From assembly GCA_031404815.1 (NCBI GenBank), contig JANNIH010000016.1, positions 45,897 through 109,896 on the forward strand: DNA of 64,000 nucleotides, written 5' to 3'. The stretch is from DASYKS01 sp031404815 (GTDB lineage Bacteria > Acidobacteriota > Thermoanaerobaculia > Multivoradales > UBA5704). The notes beneath the pieces are model-generated. The model had not been told where the DNA came from, did no database searches, and saw only the letters and a list, made by a program, of their open reading frames with translations. Of the stretch, positions 46,431-54,893 are shown one piece after another (position 1 is the first letter of the stretch; every line of letters starts with the position of its first letter). Position numbers and translations under genes: made by a program.

Positions 46431-47858
46431 TCAAGGCTCCGCCAACAAGCGGTTCAGAGACTCGCCAATCCCTTCCCAGCCACGGCGCTGCGCCTGGCGG
46501 CGCACCTCATGCGTGACCGGCCCGGCGAGCGAACCGTCGGCGGCGCGCAAATCCTCTAGCACCCGAGCGAGATCGCGGCGGAGATCGCTTCCCGGCGCCG
46601 TCTCGCTCCGGACTGTCGCAAGGTCGAGTCTCGACGGGAAGAGTCCGGTGTAGACGGTCTGCCCCTGCTCGACCGTCAGGTTGCAAAACGTCGCGAGTTC
46701 GGCGAGCGGCGTATTGGCCAGGCTCGTGCCGAAATCCAGCGTGCGCCGGACCAAGGAGAGGAGTACCTCTGCGATGTCGGCCGGAACCCCTTCGTCCCAG
46801 GCATGGCGCAGCCCGGCTTCGAGCGAACGGGTGGGCGCCACGAGCTGCCAGAGCCGCCAGGCGCCGGGGGAGGCGCGCGCCAGGATGACGCAGCGCCGGG
46901 CGGAGAGAAATCGAGCCAGAGTCGCGTGGTAGCGCGCCCAGTCGATCAGGGCGGCGCGCCCTTCGTCGAGGTCGAAATAGAGCCTCTCGAGCTCGGAATG
47001 GAGGCGCCAATCGGCCGGGCTCTCGTTCGCCCACGAGCCATCGGGCAGGCGCGCCGGAGCGAACGGGCGCTCGGTCGCTTCGTGGAGCACGATCCGGCCG
47101 GCGATCGGCGGCCAGATCAGGCCGCTCGGCACCGATCGATCCGGTGGCCAGGGTGCGCTCTGTCCGGAAAGGACCGAACCCTCGGGTGCGATCGGCAGTT
47201 CGGCAGCGCGATCGACCTCTTGGAGTGTGGCGAGCAGGTCAGCGGCGCCATCGACCGCCGGTCTGCCGCTTTCGAGCGTTCCGTTCTGCTGCAGCTCGCG
47301 CACCCGATCGAGGGCGAGGCGCACGGCATAGACGAAGGCCTCGCGTACGCCGAGCCCCTCGACCGCGGTCGATTCGGTCACCGCCAGGGTGTTGGCGAGG
47401 GCGGCGCAGTCGGCGCGCACCCGGTCGATCGGCACCGCATCGACGCGGTCGCGCTGATTCGCCTGGACGACCAGGCCGACGGCCGGGTTGCGCTCCCCGA
47501 TCTCGGCGAATGCGCCGGTCAACGCAGCGAGGCTCGCCGCGTAGCCCGCGGCGGAGGTATCGGCGACGAAGACGATTGCGTCGGCTTCCGCCAAGAGTGC
47601 CCGGCGCCGCCGGGCGAGGGCGGCCTGGCCGGGAACGCTCACCACCTGGCAGCGGATCGCGTGCCCGTCGAAGCGCCCGCCGGTGTAGTCGAGCCAATCG
47701 AAGAAGAGGGTCCGCCCTTGCGCTTCAGCAGGGGTCTCGACCTCGCGCGCCAGGCTCTTGCCCAGCGCGTGGAGTGTCGTGGTCTTGCCGGAACGCGCCG
47801 TGCCGTCGTAAACGATCCGGACGACGACGCAACCGCTTTCGGGGTCGAGGCGAGCCAT
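46431..47858 (-). CDS. MglA-like Ras-superfamily GTPase with C-terminal 'WPPIAGR' domain
   Basis: 475 residues. Residues ~1-200: GTPase of the MglA group with P-loop GTARSGKTTT, the G3 variant SVPGQAALARRRRALL (PGQ as in MglA) and the N/TKxD-like QANQRDRV. Residues ~225-475: a domain found again alone at 50292-51104, starting SGLIWPPIAGR and continuing with W+L.S, ALIDWARYH, LSARRC and WRLWQLV. MglA normally ends at ~195 aa, so this is a fusion. It follows Roadblock genes, which encode MglB-type GAPs in known systems, so a polarity or surface-behaviour switch is likely. The ATG has a poor ribosome-binding site and a long hairpin precedes it. Confidence 0.88.
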   Translation of the reverse strand: MARLDPESGCVVVRIVYDGTARSGKTTTLHALGKSLAREVETPAEAQGRTLFFDWLDYTGGRFDGHAIRCQVVSVPGQAALARRRRALLAEADAIVFVADTSAAGYAASLAALTGAFAEIGERNPAVGLVVQANQRDRVDAVPIDRVRADCAALANTLAVTESTAVEGLGVREAFVYAVRLALDRVRELQQNGTLESGRPAVDGAADLLATLQEVDRAAELPIAPEGSVLSGQSAPWPPDRSVPSGLIWPPIAGRIVLHEATERPFAPARLPDGSWANESPADWRLHSELERLYFDLDEGRAALIDWARYHATLARFLSARRCVILARASPGAWRLWQLVAPTRSLEAGLRHAWDEGVPADIAEVLLSLVRRTLDFGTSLANTPLAELATFCNLTVEQGQTVYTGLFPSRLDLATVRSETAPGSDLRRDLARVLEDLRAADGSLAGPVTHEVRRQAQRRGWEGIGESLNRLLAEP

Positions 47859-47879
47859 AGGGGGTCAGGAAGGCAAGTC

Positions 47880-47915
47880 GGCGCCCGGGCGCGGCCACGC
47901 CGCGCGCCGGGCGCC
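47880..47915 (-). promoter_or_regulatory. Long GC hairpin between Roadblock and GTPase genes
   Basis: GGCGCCCGGCGCG...CGCGCCCGGGCGCC on the minus strand, nearly perfect arms over 36 bp. It is placed between cistrons that should be co-transcribed, 9 bp past the Roadblock stop, and could reduce read-through to the GTPase or stabilise the upstream mRNA. No T-run follows. Confidence 0.55.
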
Positions 47916-47923
47916 GCTGAGCA

Positions 47924-48292
47924 TCAAGCGAGGGCCGCGGAGTGCTTGGCGACTACGGTGCGAACGATTGCGATGTTGGTCTTGGCGCGGTCGACGGCGA
48001 CGTAAACAAACGCGGCCGGCGAGATCAGCCGGATCAAGTGGATCTGATCGGAGAGAGTGAGCAGCATGTCTTCGAGCGTCGACGTGAGCCCTAAGGCCTT
48101 CATGGTCTTCAATTTCATCTTGACCATCTCGCTGTTGAACGCGCTCGCCGTGGAGAGATCGAAATCCTGCCGGTTGCTGCGCACCGCCAGGGTCAATCCG
48201 GACTCTAAATCGACGACCGAAATCGCGATCAGGCCGGCGACCTCATTGTCGACCTTGGTGAAAAACTCGGTGTATTCTTTTTCGGTAGCCAT
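47924..48292 (-). CDS. Roadblock/LC7 domain protein A
   Basis: 122 residues; ATG 48292 with GGAG eight bases upstream. Alternating strands and a central helix in the Roadblock order: GLIAISVVDLESGLTLAV, then VKMKLKTMKALGL, EDMLLTLSDQIHLIRLI, AFVYVAVDRAKTNIAIVR. Roadblock proteins are dimeric scaffolds or GTPase-activating partners (MglB with MglA). Lies between a second Roadblock gene and the GTPase gene. Lacks the Gly-rich turn seen in Roadblock B, so it may be a structural paralogue. Confidence 0.85.
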   Translation of the reverse strand: MATEKEYTEFFTKVDNEVAGLIAISVVDLESGLTLAVRSNRQDFDLSTASAFNSEMVKMKLKTMKALGLTSTLEDMLLTLSDQIHLIRLISPAAFVYVAVDRAKTNIAIVRTVVAKHSAALA

Positions 48293-48366
48293 GCATTGTC
48301 TCCAAACAGGTGAGATCGTCGAGGTTTAGGTTTTGGTTTGGATCAGGGTTGGGTTAGAACCGACGA

Positions 48367-48732
48367 TCAGACCACGAGGTCTTTTTCGCTGTCGGCGAGC
48401 CGAAGGCGGGCCAAAGCCAGGTTGGAGCGCCCTTTGTCGAGCACGAGGTAGACGAACAGGCCATCCTTCACCGAGAGCGGCCGGATCAGGTGGTACTGCT
48501 TGCCGAGGGTGATCAGGATGTCCTCGATCGTATCCTTGAGCCCCAAAGCTTCCATCGTCTTGCGCTTGGCGCGGACGACTTCGGTGTTGCCCGCGGCGGC
48601 GGCTTCGAGATTCAACGCGCTGCCGCCCCCCTCCGAACCCAACATCATGCCGCTATTGCTGTCGACGAGGCAGGTGCCGAGAAATCCGTCGATCGCTGAG
48701 AGACCCTGCAAACACTCTTTGATGGTGGCCAT
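48367..48732 (-). CDS. Roadblock/LC7 domain protein B
   Basis: 121 residues; AAGGAG upstream of ATG 48732. Roadblock pattern: GFLGTCLVDSNSGMMLGSEGGG, AAAAGNTEVVRAKRKTMEALGL, DTIEDILITLGKQYHLIRPLS, LFVYLVLDKGRSNLALARLRL. Close to the Roadblock domain of the response regulator at 49047 (ILITLxKQYHLIRPL in both). It may mix dimers with the other two Roadblock domains and act on the GTPase. Confidence 0.88.
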   Translation of the reverse strand: MATIKECLQGLSAIDGFLGTCLVDSNSGMMLGSEGGGSALNLEAAAAGNTEVVRAKRKTMEALGLKDTIEDILITLGKQYHLIRPLSVKDGLFVYLVLDKGRSNLALARLRLADSEKDLVV

Positions 48733-49046
48733 GGTGGTTCTCCTTGCGTTGGTGAGTGAAGTTACATATACCGCATGCTTGCTACAGATTTCGAAGCAAT
48801 GTTTTCTGGAAGAGCAAGATAGAGCTGGAAGAGTTGCGATCTATTCTCTGCAATCCATCAACAGGCATCTTCGATCGAACAAACCCGGACAAAGCAAACA
48901 ACGGGCCAGGTCCGCCCGCACCCAACCCTGCCGACAAAGCATCGATTCGATGCGCGAATTTTTAACCTCGTCCCAAAAGATCGGGAAAATTTACCAAGGG
49001 CTCAGCGAAAGAGGAGCGGCGAACTGCGCGCAGTGGAAACTCTGGG
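48733..49046. other. 314-bp spacer in the Roadblock cluster
   Basis: AT-richer than its surroundings (runs such as TTTTCTGGAAGAGCAAGAT). On the minus strand it holds AAGGAG before the Roadblock B start and a TATATG-like -10 region near 48767, so a second promoter is likely here. No gene seen. Confidence 0.4.
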
Positions 49047-50192
49047 CTACAGCGCGAGATTTCTCTCAGCCACCGCGAGCTTGTGGCGGGCCAGCCCTAG
49101 ATTCGAGCGCTTCCGGTCGAGCACGAGATAGATGAACCGACCATCCACTGCACCGAGCGGACGAATCAGGTGATACTGCTTGGCGAGCGTGATCAGAATG
49201 TCTTCGACCTTGTCGTCGATGCCGGGCGTTGCCACCGAATCGTGTTTGGCCCGCAGCAGCTCTGCATTGCCGGCGGCTTCCGCTTCGAGATCGAGAACCC
49301 CGCCGCCGCGTGAACCCAACAGCGCTCCGGTCTGCCGGTCGACGCAGCAGGCGGCGATGAAGCCGTCGAGCATCGAGAGGACGAACAGGCTCTCCTCAAT
49401 GATCCGGGCCGAACTCATCCCAATAACCGACCCCTTGGACTCCACCGAATCATCGTTCCAACAGTCGAGTTCGTGGTCGAGATCGCCCTCGTCGAATCCG
49501 CGATCCCCGTCATCGATTCGCCGGGCGCCCTCCAACAGCAGATGCTGCCAGCCCGAGTTGATATTGGCTCCTGGCGCCTGCCCCTCGCCGCGGCTCAAGG
49601 CGAACTGGCCGGACTTCCAGGTCATCATCTCGTAGAACGCAGCTTCCCCTTCGAGCCCCCGGCAGGAGGCGTAGACGATCCGACCGCTCTCGAACCAGAT
49701 CTCGCCTCGCCGCTCGTTCTGCCGAATCTCCAGCCGTCCGCTGGCCTGGCCGAACACGAACATCTGTACCAGGTCGGCGAACTCGGCCTGCCCGATACTG
49801 CCGCTCAAACCGCGGCTTGTGGCGAGGCTTCGCTCGACCGCGGCAACCAGCGCTTCAATCGAAAAGGGCTTCTCCAGGATCTCGATGCCAGAGAGCCGCC
49901 GAAGCTCCGGCCCGAGTTCCGGACTCGCGTAGGCGGTAACCAGTACCGTCGGCAACTGGGGCACGATCGCCCGGGCGGCCAAGACAAGCTCTAAGCCGCT
50001 CATCCCCGGCATGCGCAGATCGGTGACCAGCACCGCCGGAGCGGCGGTCCGCTCGTCCCGAATGTCGGCCAGAGCGCTAAGGGCATCACCAAACCCGGAG
50101 ACGGACACTTCCGGATAGAGCCTCTCCAAACGGCGGCGGGTCGGCTCCAGCAGCTCTTCCTGATCATCGACGAGAATCCATCGGCCGTTCAT
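49047..50192 (-). CDS. Response regulator-DUF4388 (PATAN)-Roadblock fusion
   Basis: 381 residues from ATG 50192. Residues ~1-120 receiver domain (LVDDQEELLE, phospho-Asp in VTDLRMPGMSG, Lys in LEKPFS). Residues ~125-205 DUF4388/PATAN domain (SGSIGQAEFADLVQMFVFGQASGRLEI, KSGQFALSRGEG). Residues ~260-381 Roadblock domain (GFIAACCVDRQTGALLGSRGGG, ILITLAKQYHLIRPL). It ties a sensor-kinase input to the Roadblock/GTPase output; no histidine kinase is in the window. Divergent from the WPPIAGR-domain gene across ~100 bp. The open frame continues upstream without protein-like sequence. Confidence 0.92.
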   Translation of the reverse strand: MNGRWILVDDQEELLEPTRRRLERLYPEVSVSGFGDALSALADIRDERTAAPAVLVTDLRMPGMSGLELVLAARAIVPQLPTVLVTAYASPELGPELRRLSGIEILEKPFSIEALVAAVERSLATSRGLSGSIGQAEFADLVQMFVFGQASGRLEIRQNERRGEIWFESGRIVYASCRGLEGEAAFYEMMTWKSGQFALSRGEGQAPGANINSGWQHLLLEGARRIDDGDRGFDEGDLDHELDCWNDDSVESKGSVIGMSSARIIEESLFVLSMLDGFIAACCVDRQTGALLGSRGGGVLDLEAEAAGNAELLRAKHDSVATPGIDDKVEDILITLAKQYHLIRPLGAVDGRFIYLVLDRKRSNLGLARHKLAVAERNLAL

Positions 50193-50291
50193 GCCCGGGC
50201 GTCTGGTGCAAGATCCTAGCCCGGGCGGTTCACCGAGATTGGCGCGGCGCTTGCAGATTGGGATCGACAAGTCGGCTCGGGAGGGTTGTTT

Positions 50292-51104
50292 TTGAGCGAG
50301 GTATCGGAAAAGAGAGCGAGGCATATGCCCGCCGAGGTTGTGCCTACTCGAAACACCGGCGAAGCCGCTCCGCGGTTGCCCAACGCGACGGTTCCCAAAG
50401 GGATGGTCTGGCCGCCGATCGCCGGGCGCGATCTGCTGCGCGAGATCGCGCCACAGGTCGGCGGCAGCGTGCCGTTCAAGCTCGCCCGCGGCGCTTGGGC
50501 CACCACCCTCGCCGGCCGTTGGCGCCTGCTCTCCTCATATTGGTTCGAGAACCTGGCGGACGCGCAGGCAGAGCTGCTCGCCTGGGCCAAACTTCACACC
50601 GACGCTGCGGCCTCTCACGCGCTCTCCCCCGGGCGCTGCCTGGCCCTGAACCCTGAACAGGGGGGCGGGCGCCTCTGGCAGATCGTGCCGGTGCACCAGA
50701 GTCTACGGCTCGAGCTCGACAACGTCCCGCGCTCAGCCGGGGTGGAGGAGTGGGCAAGAATTCTGGTCCGCGCCGCGCGGGCGCTCTATGAAGTCCCGGG
50801 CAAGCTCGCCGAAGCGGGGCTCTTGCTCCCGGCCGGGCTCGATCGCCTGGGCTGGGTCGCCGAGGTCGGCCGCCCCGTGTTCATTGGCTTCATCCCTCTT
50901 CCGGAGCGGCTCGCGGCGACCGGCCCGACCGTGGTCGAAAACATCGAGACCAACCTCGATTCGGTCCTCTTCGAGCTCGCCTTCTCGCGGCGCGAGATTC
51001 TCGAGGGTGTCGCCGCCACCCTGGAAACCGGGAATGCGCTCGATCCGCCCTGGGCGGCCCTTCACTCCGCGATCAGCCGCGTCCTTAAGTCCGAAGGTTG
51101 TTGA
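50292..51104 (+). CDS. Stand-alone 'WPPIAGR' domain protein
   Basis: 270 residues from TTG 50292 (GGAGGG six bases upstream); an ATG at 50325 would shorten it by 11. It matches the C-terminal half of the GTPase at 46431: KGMVWPPIAGRDLLRE versus SGLIWPPIAGRIVLHE, then LAGRWRLLSS, LLAWAKLH, LSPGRCLAL, GRLWQIVPVHQSL and a late VFIGFIPLPERL versus VYTGLFPSRLDL. No known domain fits. Divergently placed to the response regulator and so likely under shared control. It may compete with or bind the GTPase-linked copy. Confidence 0.8.
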   Translation: MSEVSEKRARHMPAEVVPTRNTGEAAPRLPNATVPKGMVWPPIAGRDLLREIAPQVGGSVPFKLARGAWATTLAGRWRLLSSYWFENLADAQAELLAWAKLHTDAAASHALSPGRCLALNPEQGGGRLWQIVPVHQSLRLELDNVPRSAGVEEWARILVRAARALYEVPGKLAEAGLLLPAGLDRLGWVAEVGRPVFIGFIPLPERLAATGPTVVENIETNLDSVLFELAFSRREILEGVAATLETGNALDPPWAALHSAISRVLKSEGC

Positions 51105-51179
51105 GCGGCGCGCCCTAGTCCCACCGATCGAGGTGTTAGGACGACGGGGTCGGCGCGCGCCGCATCGGCGCGCGCGGGG

Positions 51180-53111
51180 TCACGGCAGCAGGTAACTCCA
51201 CGGGCCACGAAACCAGCGCACGACCGAAAAGGGGCGGCGATCGCGCCGCAGCTCGATCGAATGGTCGCCGGCCGGAACGTCGAGCGCCGCAAAGAGCACG
51301 TCCGCGCGAAACGCCCGCGCGGGTCGGCCGTCGACCAAGACCCGCCAACGCGAGGTGTAAAGGTCGGTGAGCACCAGCCAACCGCCGCCTGGGCTAGAAA
51401 CGTCGGCGACCAGAGCATTCGCCGAGACCTCGCGCAGTACGACGCGCCCTCCCACAGGGCGTGATTCCTCTCCGGTGTTTCCATCGCCACCGATCCGTAG
51501 GACTGTTCGGGAGGGATCGAACCCGGGGGCGACGAGCGTGGCGGTCGCCTGGTGGAGCGAGGGGACGGTGATGCGACGCTCCACCCAGAGGGCGGCCGGC
51601 AGGGTCGGCGGTTGGGACGGGGCGACGCTCAACGAATAGAGCCCCTCCCGCAAGGTGGGCTCGGTCAGAAACCCCTGCCGGGCGAGCGCCTCTCGCGCCG
51701 GGGCGCCCGGGCAATAGCAGATCAACGGCGTGCCGGGAGCCGCGAGTTCGTCGCGCGGTCCGAACCGGAACGGAGTCCCGCCCGCCAGATGCCGGCGGAG
51801 CCGGTCGGTGAGAAGAGGCACGGCGAGCCCCGCCTGGGGGATCGCGACCAGCCGGGGCGTGCCGCCATGCCGCGCCCACGCCTCGTAGAGAAGCGCCATG
51901 CTGGTCGGGTAGTCGAACGAGACCAGGATCGCTCCGGCCGGTACGGCATCGACCACCGCGGCCATCTCGCGCGCCGCCGGTTCGTTGTTCGCGGTCAGAA
52001 GCGCTCGTCCGAACACGACCGGCGAGAGCACCACCGCGAGGCAGACGATCGGTGCGAGCCCTCGGGGGGAACGATCGATCACCCTCCGGGCGCCGAGCGC
52101 GATCGCCGGCGCCAAGGCGAGGTGGACCGGGAGCAGGAAGACATCGAGGTCGGGAACGGTATAGACGAGCGTGAAGGCCAGGTTGCCCAACAGAAGGAGG
52201 GCGATCGCCCCCCGGCCGCGCCGGTCGTAGGCGGTCGCCAAACCGAGCAGGGCGAGCGCCAACAGCCACCCCTCTTCCTGCCAGAGATGACGGGCGATCC
52301 AGGGGAGGCGCTCGCTCAAGATCTCGCCCAAGCTTTGAAGCTGAAGATTGGCTCGGTGCTGGGCGCCGGAGAGGCCGTCCCACAGCTGCGCCGCGGAATG
52401 GGCCTGCATCTCGACCCCTGAGGTTACCGGCGCATAGCTGCGCCAGACGATGTAGGCGAACGGAGCGAGAGCGAGCAGGAGAAAGAGCGGCGTCCGGATC
52501 AACAGCCGCCGGAGCGGCGGCCGCCGGGCCGAGGCCAGCAGCAGAGCAGCGGGAACCGAGCAGACGATCGTCGGATGGTGCGAAAGGCCGAGGCAGAGCA
52601 GCGCGCCGCCGATCATCAGTTGACCGAATCTCCCGGTCCGGCGCCAACCGAGCAGGGCGAGCAGCGCACCCGAGATCAGGAGCAGATGGAACGGATAGAC
52701 CTCTGCCTCGGACGCGACGCCGCGCACGGCCGGCAGCAGCCCGAACGCCAAGCTCGCCGCGAGCGCCGGGAGCCGGCCGGCGCCCAGCTCCTCCGCCGCC
52801 CGGGCGAGGAACGCGACCGTCGCCGCCGTAGCGAGCGCGGAGAACAGATCCGCCGAAGCCGCCCAACTGAGGAACGGGAGCAGCCGCGACAGCAGATGCA
52901 AGAGCAGAACGTAGATCGGATAGCCGGGAGCGTGCGGCGTCCCGAGCGTCGCACCGATCAGTTGGAACTTGGCGGTATCCGCAACCCCTACCCAAGGGTC
53001 GATCCGAGCCGCGTAGACCCCCAAGCACACCAGCCCGACGGCGAGCGCCCCGGCCCAAGCGAAGCGCGCGGGGTGGGACGGACCCGGCGGGGGTGAAGTG
53101 GGTTGGTTCAT
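51180..53111 (-). CDS. DUF2723-type multi-pass membrane protein (glycosyltransferase-like)
   Basis: 643 residues from ATG 53111. Eleven or more membrane helices over the N-terminal ~400 residues with the DUF2723/GT-C signature TAKFQLIGATLGTPHAPGYPIYVLL and EVYPFHLLLISGALL, then a soluble C-terminal part (VTVPSLHQATATLV; WLVLTDLYTSRWRVLVDG with a YfhO-like beta domain, RAFRADVLFAALDVPAGDHSIEL). GT-C enzymes transfer sugars from polyprenyl phosphates in the periplasm; activity of DUF2723 members is mostly unproven. Weak ribosome-binding site. Confidence 0.83.
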   Translation of the reverse strand: MNQPTSPPPGPSHPARFAWAGALAVGLVCLGVYAARIDPWVGVADTAKFQLIGATLGTPHAPGYPIYVLLLHLLSRLLPFLSWAASADLFSALATAATVAFLARAAEELGAGRLPALAASLAFGLLPAVRGVASEAEVYPFHLLLISGALLALLGWRRTGRFGQLMIGGALLCLGLSHHPTIVCSVPAALLLASARRPPLRRLLIRTPLFLLLALAPFAYIVWRSYAPVTSGVEMQAHSAAQLWDGLSGAQHRANLQLQSLGEILSERLPWIARHLWQEEGWLLALALLGLATAYDRRGRGAIALLLLGNLAFTLVYTVPDLDVFLLPVHLALAPAIALGARRVIDRSPRGLAPIVCLAVVLSPVVFGRALLTANNEPAAREMAAVVDAVPAGAILVSFDYPTSMALLYEAWARHGGTPRLVAIPQAGLAVPLLTDRLRRHLAGGTPFRFGPRDELAAPGTPLICYCPGAPAREALARQGFLTEPTLREGLYSLSVAPSQPPTLPAALWVERRITVPSLHQATATLVAPGFDPSRTVLRIGGDGNTGEESRPVGGRVVLREVSANALVADVSSPGGGWLVLTDLYTSRWRVLVDGRPARAFRADVLFAALDVPAGDHSIELRRDRRPFSVVRWFRGPWSYLLP

Positions 53112-53171
53112 GCGGCGGGAGTGTATCGCTTGGGGTGGGGTGGGGCGGCCGCTGCCAGTCTCCTTCGGTGG

Positions 53172-53177
53172 TAGCAT
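53172..53177 (+). promoter_or_regulatory. -10 box of leaderless promoter (hicB)
   Basis: TAGCAT at 53172-53177, seven bases, then ATG at 53185; no ribosome-binding site. Confidence 0.45.
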
Positions 53178-53184
53178 CACCGAC

Positions 53185-53379
53185 ATGAAACTCAAGGTCC
53201 TTGTGCATGAAGCCGAAGAAGGTGGCTATTGGGCCGAGGTTCCGGCCATCCCCGGTTGCGCAACCCAGGGCGACAGTTTCGAGGAGCTACTGAAAAATAT
53301 CTACGAGGCCGTCGAAGGCTGTCTCGCAGTAGACCTCGATCCGGCTGTGCCCGGACGGATGATCGAAATCGCTGTATGA
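53185..53379 (+). CDS. hicB: HicB-family antitoxin
   Basis: 64 residues. HicB half-fold: LKVLVHEAEEGGYWAEVPAIPGCATQGDSFEELLKNIYEAVEG over conserved blocks. This is the short, partial-RNase-H type without a DNA-binding tail, so the pair may not autoregulate. Neutralises HicA; the stop overlaps the hicA ATG (ATGA). Confidence 0.93.
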   Translation: MKLKVLVHEAEEGGYWAEVPAIPGCATQGDSFEELLKNIYEAVEGCLAVDLDPAVPGRMIEIAV

Positions 53380-53582
53380 AGAGCGTAACCGGGCGAGAGC
53401 TGGCCAAAGCCCTGCAGCGGCGAGGTTGGGCTCTCCTACGAATTCAAGGCAGCCACCACATCTACGGAATGACGGGGCGCAACGTCAGGCTTTCGGTTCC
53501 GATCCATGGCAGTACACCGCTGAAGGTCGGCCTCCTGCGCCATCTGCTCAAAGCTGCTTCGCTTTCCGAGGACGACGTTTAA
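53376..53582 (+). CDS. hicA: HicA-family mRNA interferase toxin
   Basis: 68 residues. dsRBD-like fold with GRELAKALQRRGW, the catalytic His in GSHHIY and VPIHGSTPLKVGLLRHLLK. Cuts mRNA independent of the ribosome in known systems. Translationally coupled to hicB. Confidence 0.93.
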   Translation: MKSVTGRELAKALQRRGWALLRIQGSHHIYGMTGRNVRLSVPIHGSTPLKVGLLRHLLKAASLSEDDV

Positions 53583-53688
53583 GCGGCGTTGTCCGCGCAA
53601 CTCCCGCGCCTACTCCGCAGGCGCCTTGCCCACCAGGGGTCGCGGAGCGCTTCGTTCGCGAAGGTGCGCTTCACCACTTGGAGACCCA

Positions 53689-54231
53689 ATGAGCTGGAGA
53701 ATCCCAACGAGCCGCCGACGGAGGGTGCAGAGGGGCGCTGTTGCGCTGCTCGCCTGCGCAATCGGTACGATGCCCGCTTCCCTGCCCGCCGCGCCGAGTC
53801 CGAATCCGCCCCCCCGACAGGAGATCACCGTGCACCACGCAAAAGGCGAGTTCGAGGTTGAGATCACCCCCCAGCCGTTGGCCGGTCCGGTAGAGGACGC
53901 GAAGCTCGCTCGGATGTCGATCGAGAAAGAATTCAAGGGTGACCTCGTCGGGACGGGCAAGGGACAGATGTTGACCGCCGGCACCGACACGAAGGGCTCG
54001 GCGGTCTACGTCGCAATCGAGACGGTGAGCGCCACCCTCGCCGGGCGGAAAGGTACGTTCGCGCTCCACCATCGAGGGATCATGACCCGCGGCGAACCGG
54101 ACCTCGCGGTGACCGTCGTGCCCGATTCCGGCACCGGCGAGCTGGTCGGTCTCACCGGTACGCTCCAGATCCTGATCGAAGAGGGGAAACACCGGTACGA
54201 ATTCGAGTACTCCCTGCCAGCGCTGCCGTAG
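53689..54231 (+). CDS. Secreted DUF3224 protein
   Basis: 180 residues from ATG 53689. Basic N-terminus and signal segment (VALLACAIGTMPASLPAA), then a beta-rich DUF3224 domain: GEFEVEITPQPL, LARMSIEKEFKGDLVGTGKGQMLTA, VYVAIETVSATLAGRKGTFALHHRG, LTVVPDSGTGELVGLTGTL-type blocks. Function of the domain unknown; allene-oxide-cyclase-like barrel is the general fold. Other DUF3224 proteins are usually cytoplasmic, so the exported form is slightly unusual. Confidence 0.85.
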   Translation: MSWRIPTSRRRRVQRGAVALLACAIGTMPASLPAAPSPNPPPRQEITVHHAKGEFEVEITPQPLAGPVEDAKLARMSIEKEFKGDLVGTGKGQMLTAGTDTKGSAVYVAIETVSATLAGRKGTFALHHRGIMTRGEPDLAVTVVPDSGTGELVGLTGTLQILIEEGKHRYEFEYSLPALP

Positions 54232-54335
54232 GTCGGCGCGAGATCGGCCGCGCGCTCTGCCGCTTGAACGGGCCGGCCGATCGGTTCGACCTCTACCGCG
54301 CGGCGGGCGAGCCTCTCGATACTAGAGCGAGGTTC

Positions 54336-54722
54336 TCAAAACATCGTGTTGTCGTTCTTGGACTCCGCGGGCACTCGCTGCAGAACGTCCCAATGCTCGA
54401 CAACTCTGCCGTCGTCATCGAGGCGGAAGATATCGATCCCCGCCCAGTGGTCGTCGTTCGGCCATTCTTGATGGCAGTGGAGCACGACGTGATCGCCTTC
54501 GGCGAACGCGCGCTTGAAGTGAACCCGCTTGCCCGGGTATTCGCGCGCCATCCGCTCGAAGTAGGCGATGAACGCCGCCTCGCCGTCCGCGACTTCCGGG
54601 TTGTGCTGGATGTAGGTCGCGCCCACGTACCGGGCCACGGCTTCAGCCGGTTGGCACTGGTTGAACATCAGATCGTAAAACGCCATCGCGTTCTTCTTGT
54701 TCCGTTCGAGTCGGTCGGTCAC
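54336..54722 (-). CDS. SnoaL-like (NTF2-fold) protein
   Basis: 128 residues from GTG 54722 (GAGG ~10 bases upstream). NNxxNAMAFYDLMFNQ-type start, YIQHNPEVADG, HVVLHCHQEW and VEHWDVLQ are the pattern of the COG4922 'SnoaL-like' group of NTF2-fold proteins, often called polyketide-cyclase-like. No polyketide genes are near, so enzymatic role is open. Confidence 0.87.
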   Translation of the reverse strand: MTDRLERNKKNAMAFYDLMFNQCQPAEAVARYVGATYIQHNPEVADGEAAFIAYFERMAREYPGKRVHFKRAFAEGDHVVLHCHQEWPNDDHWAGIDIFRLDDDGRVVEHWDVLQRVPAESKNDNTMF

Positions 54723-54893
54723 GGGAGGTCCTCGTTGGGGTCGGTTTCGAAGCATCGAGCGGTTGCGATCGTAGTCCCCTTTTCGCAGGTTTCGACCCGA
54801 GCGCAACCACGGCTCCTCGCGAGATGAGGCGAATTGTCTAGAAGTTGGGGGGTGTTTTACGTCTTTTAGGCGGTAGGAGGTCCGTGCGCCGCC

